Origin: an uncultured beta proteobacterium | Lineage (GTDB): Bacteria; Pseudomonadota; Gammaproteobacteria; Burkholderiales; Rhodocyclaceae | Assembly (NCBI GenBank): GCA_903930395.1 | Contig: CAIYYE010000039.1 | Coordinates: forward strand, 1-6,992 | Direction: 5' to 3' | DNA length: 6,992 bases | Shown: in pieces, positions 5,893 to 6,992 of the stretch | Layout: the number at the start of each line of letters is the position of its first letter | How positions within the stretch are numbered: position 1 is the stretch's first letter | Notes under the pieces: generated by a model | What the model was told of the DNA's origin: nothing | Seen by the model: the letters and a program-made list of their open reading frames with translations, nothing else | Databases searched by the model: none | Translations under genes and position numbers: made by a program

Positions 5893-6422
5893 AGGAACAT
5901 GAGCAGCGTTTGCAGGAGCAGGATGGCGACGAGCGGTGACAGGTCGATGCCGGAAATGGTCGGGATGATGCGGCGGATCGGGTCGAGCATGGGCCGGGTC
6001 AGTTGATGGGCCGGGGCTGCCAGCGGTGAATAGGGGTTGATCCACGACAGCACGGCTTGCAGGATCAGGGCGCCGATCAGGATGTATACCGCCAGTCGCA
6101 ACAGGCTGCGCCCGGCCATCATCAATATCGTCAGCGCCACGCTCAGGCCATCGGCTTCGCCAAAATGGCTCATCGCGCCGACGATGATGCCGGCGAACAG
6201 GAGTTCAATGGCCAGCGCTGCAATCAGGCTGGCCCAGTCGAAACCGCCAAGGCCGGGAATGACGCGGCGCAGTGGCTTGACCGCCCAGTTGGTGAGTTTG
6301 ACGACGAAATCGCCGATCTGCCCGGCAAATGAAACGCGCATGGCCTGCATCATGAAACGCAGCAGGAAGAGCGTGGCGAAAAAGCTGGCGACGGCGTCAA
6401 GCAGGAAAACAATGGCTTGCAT
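5889..6422 (-). CDS. yggT: YggT family integral membrane protein
   Basis: A 177-residue inner-membrane protein of the YggT family, whose members occur widely beside proC and yggS; a role in membrane or cell-division/osmotic functions has been suggested for relatives but is not settled. The duplicated architecture of the family is visible: two hydrophobic halves, each with a membrane segment followed by a P-x-x-R-x-IP motif (KPLRRVIPGLGGFDWASL at about 49-66 and DPIRRIIPTISGIDLSPL at about 145-162). Other hydrophobic stretches lie at about 5-25, 65-84, 95-125 and 160-177. The ATG at 6422 shares its A with the proC TGA stop (TGATG), so it is preferred to the TTG at 6425 and implies translational coupling. 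The 3' end overlaps the yggU start by four bases. Confidence 0.93.
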   Translation of the reverse strand: MQAIVFLLDAVASFFATLFLLRFMMQAMRVSFAGQIGDFVVKLTNWAVKPLRRVIPGLGGFDWASLIAALAIELLFAGIIVGAMSHFGEADGLSVALTILMMAGRSLLRLAVYILIGALILQAVLSWINPYSPLAAPAHQLTRPMLDPIRRIIPTISGIDLSPLVAILLLQTLLMFL

Positions 6423-6992
6423 CAATCGGCTCCGAGGATCTTGCCGAGTTCGGCGCCGCGGGCAGCCGCAGCATGGCAGCCGGCAACGATGCCTTCCTTG
6501 ACGCCGCGTTCGGCCATGACGCGCAGCGCGGCTTCCGTCGTGCCGCCCTTGGAGGTGACGCGTTCGCGCAGGATGGCGGCTGCTTCCGTGGATTGGGCAG
6601 CGAGCCCGGCAGCACCCTGCACCGTTTCAATGGCGAGTTGGCGACCTTGTTCCGGCGTGAAGCCGAGTTCGGCGGCAGCCTGTTGCAGGGCCTCGATGAA
6701 GAGGAAGACATAGGCTGGGCCGCTGCCGGAAATGGCGGTGACGCCGTCGATTTTTGCCTCGTCTTCGATCCAGACGGTGGTGCCGACGGCGCGCAGGACA
6801 CGGTCGGCGGCAGCGCGTTGGTCGGCGCTTACTTCCGGCAGGGCGCACAGCCCGGTGATGCCGGCGCCGATCAGGGCGGGTGTGTTCGGCATGCAGCGGA
6901 CGATCTGGCGATGGCCGCCGAGCCAGCGTGACAGGGCACTCATGTCGAGACCGGCGGCGATACTGATGACCACGGCCGAGCCCAGTTTGCCG
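6422..6992 (-). CDS. proC: Pyrroline-5-carboxylate reductase, C-terminal part (N-terminus beyond window edge)
   Basis: Catalyses the last step of proline synthesis, NAD(P)H-dependent reduction of 1-pyrroline-5-carboxylate to L-proline, in the cytoplasm. The frame is open to the right edge (reads G-K-L-G-S-A-V-V-I-S-I-A-A-G), so the GTG at 6973 is internal and the N-terminal Rossmann nucleotide-binding region is largely missing. Visible family landmarks are VISIAAG, VRCMPNTPALIG, the AISGSGPAYVF signature (6736-6704) and VTSKGGTTEAAL (6559-6524) near the C-terminal dimerisation domain. No internal damage is seen. It is the first visible gene of a tightly packed unit with yggT and yggU; the upstream partner is often yggS, outside this window. 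Confidence 0.97.
   Translation of the reverse strand, partial: GKLGSAVVISIAAGLDMSALSRWLGGHRQIVRCMPNTPALIGAGITGLCALPEVSADQRAAADRVLRAVGTTVWIEDEAKIDGVTAISGSGPAYVFLFIEALQQAAAELGFTPEQGRQLAIETVQGAAGLAAQSTEAAAILRERVTSKGGTTEAALRVMAERGVKEGIVAGCHAAAARGAELGKILGAD

Noticed and set aside
1..6992. CRISPR array, tRNA or rRNA genes
   Set aside because: No regularly spaced short direct repeats, and no cloverleaf or rRNA-like sequence was seen on either strand.

Overview
The window looks like a betaproteobacterial chromosome, probably of the Rhodocyclales (Dechloromonas/Azonexus-like). That rests on the G+C-rich housekeeping genes, a pyrB paired with a non-catalytic dihydroorotase-like gene, and a proC-yggT-yggU cluster. 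The taxon is an inference from protein style and gene order, not a database match.

Left block (1-1937, + strand): the C-terminal part of aspartate carbamoyltransferase (pyrB), then one base later a complete dihydroorotase homologue (pyrC') that has lost its metal-binding histidines and is probably a structural partner of PyrB. A strong stem-loop terminator closes the block. Right block (5596-6992, - strand): truncated proC, yggT and a YggU/DUF167 gene, joined by 1-4 base stop/start overlaps. In Pseudomonas and relatives these two blocks lie fairly close together on the chromosome.

Between them sits an accessory segment of visibly lower G+C, all read from the - strand: a TonB-dependent outer-membrane receptor, a small secreted protein resembling the 'copper uptake system-associated protein' family, and a TetR-type regulator. 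A perfect 15-bp palindrome lies exactly between candidate -35 and -10 boxes of the receptor gene. A second, imperfect inverted repeat lies just downstream of a candidate -10 box of tetR. Together they suggest a self-contained, TetR-repressed, TonB-dependent uptake cassette, possibly for copper or a copper complex; the substrate is not provable from this sequence.

The most unusual structural signal is that this three-gene cassette is bracketed by two related non-coding repeats in inverted orientation (about 2041-2120 and 5405-5492; 45 of 52 aligned bases identical in the best block). Each contains a stem-loop whose two arms differ between the copies yet still pair. They may be the ends of a mobile cassette or two copies of a dispersed element.
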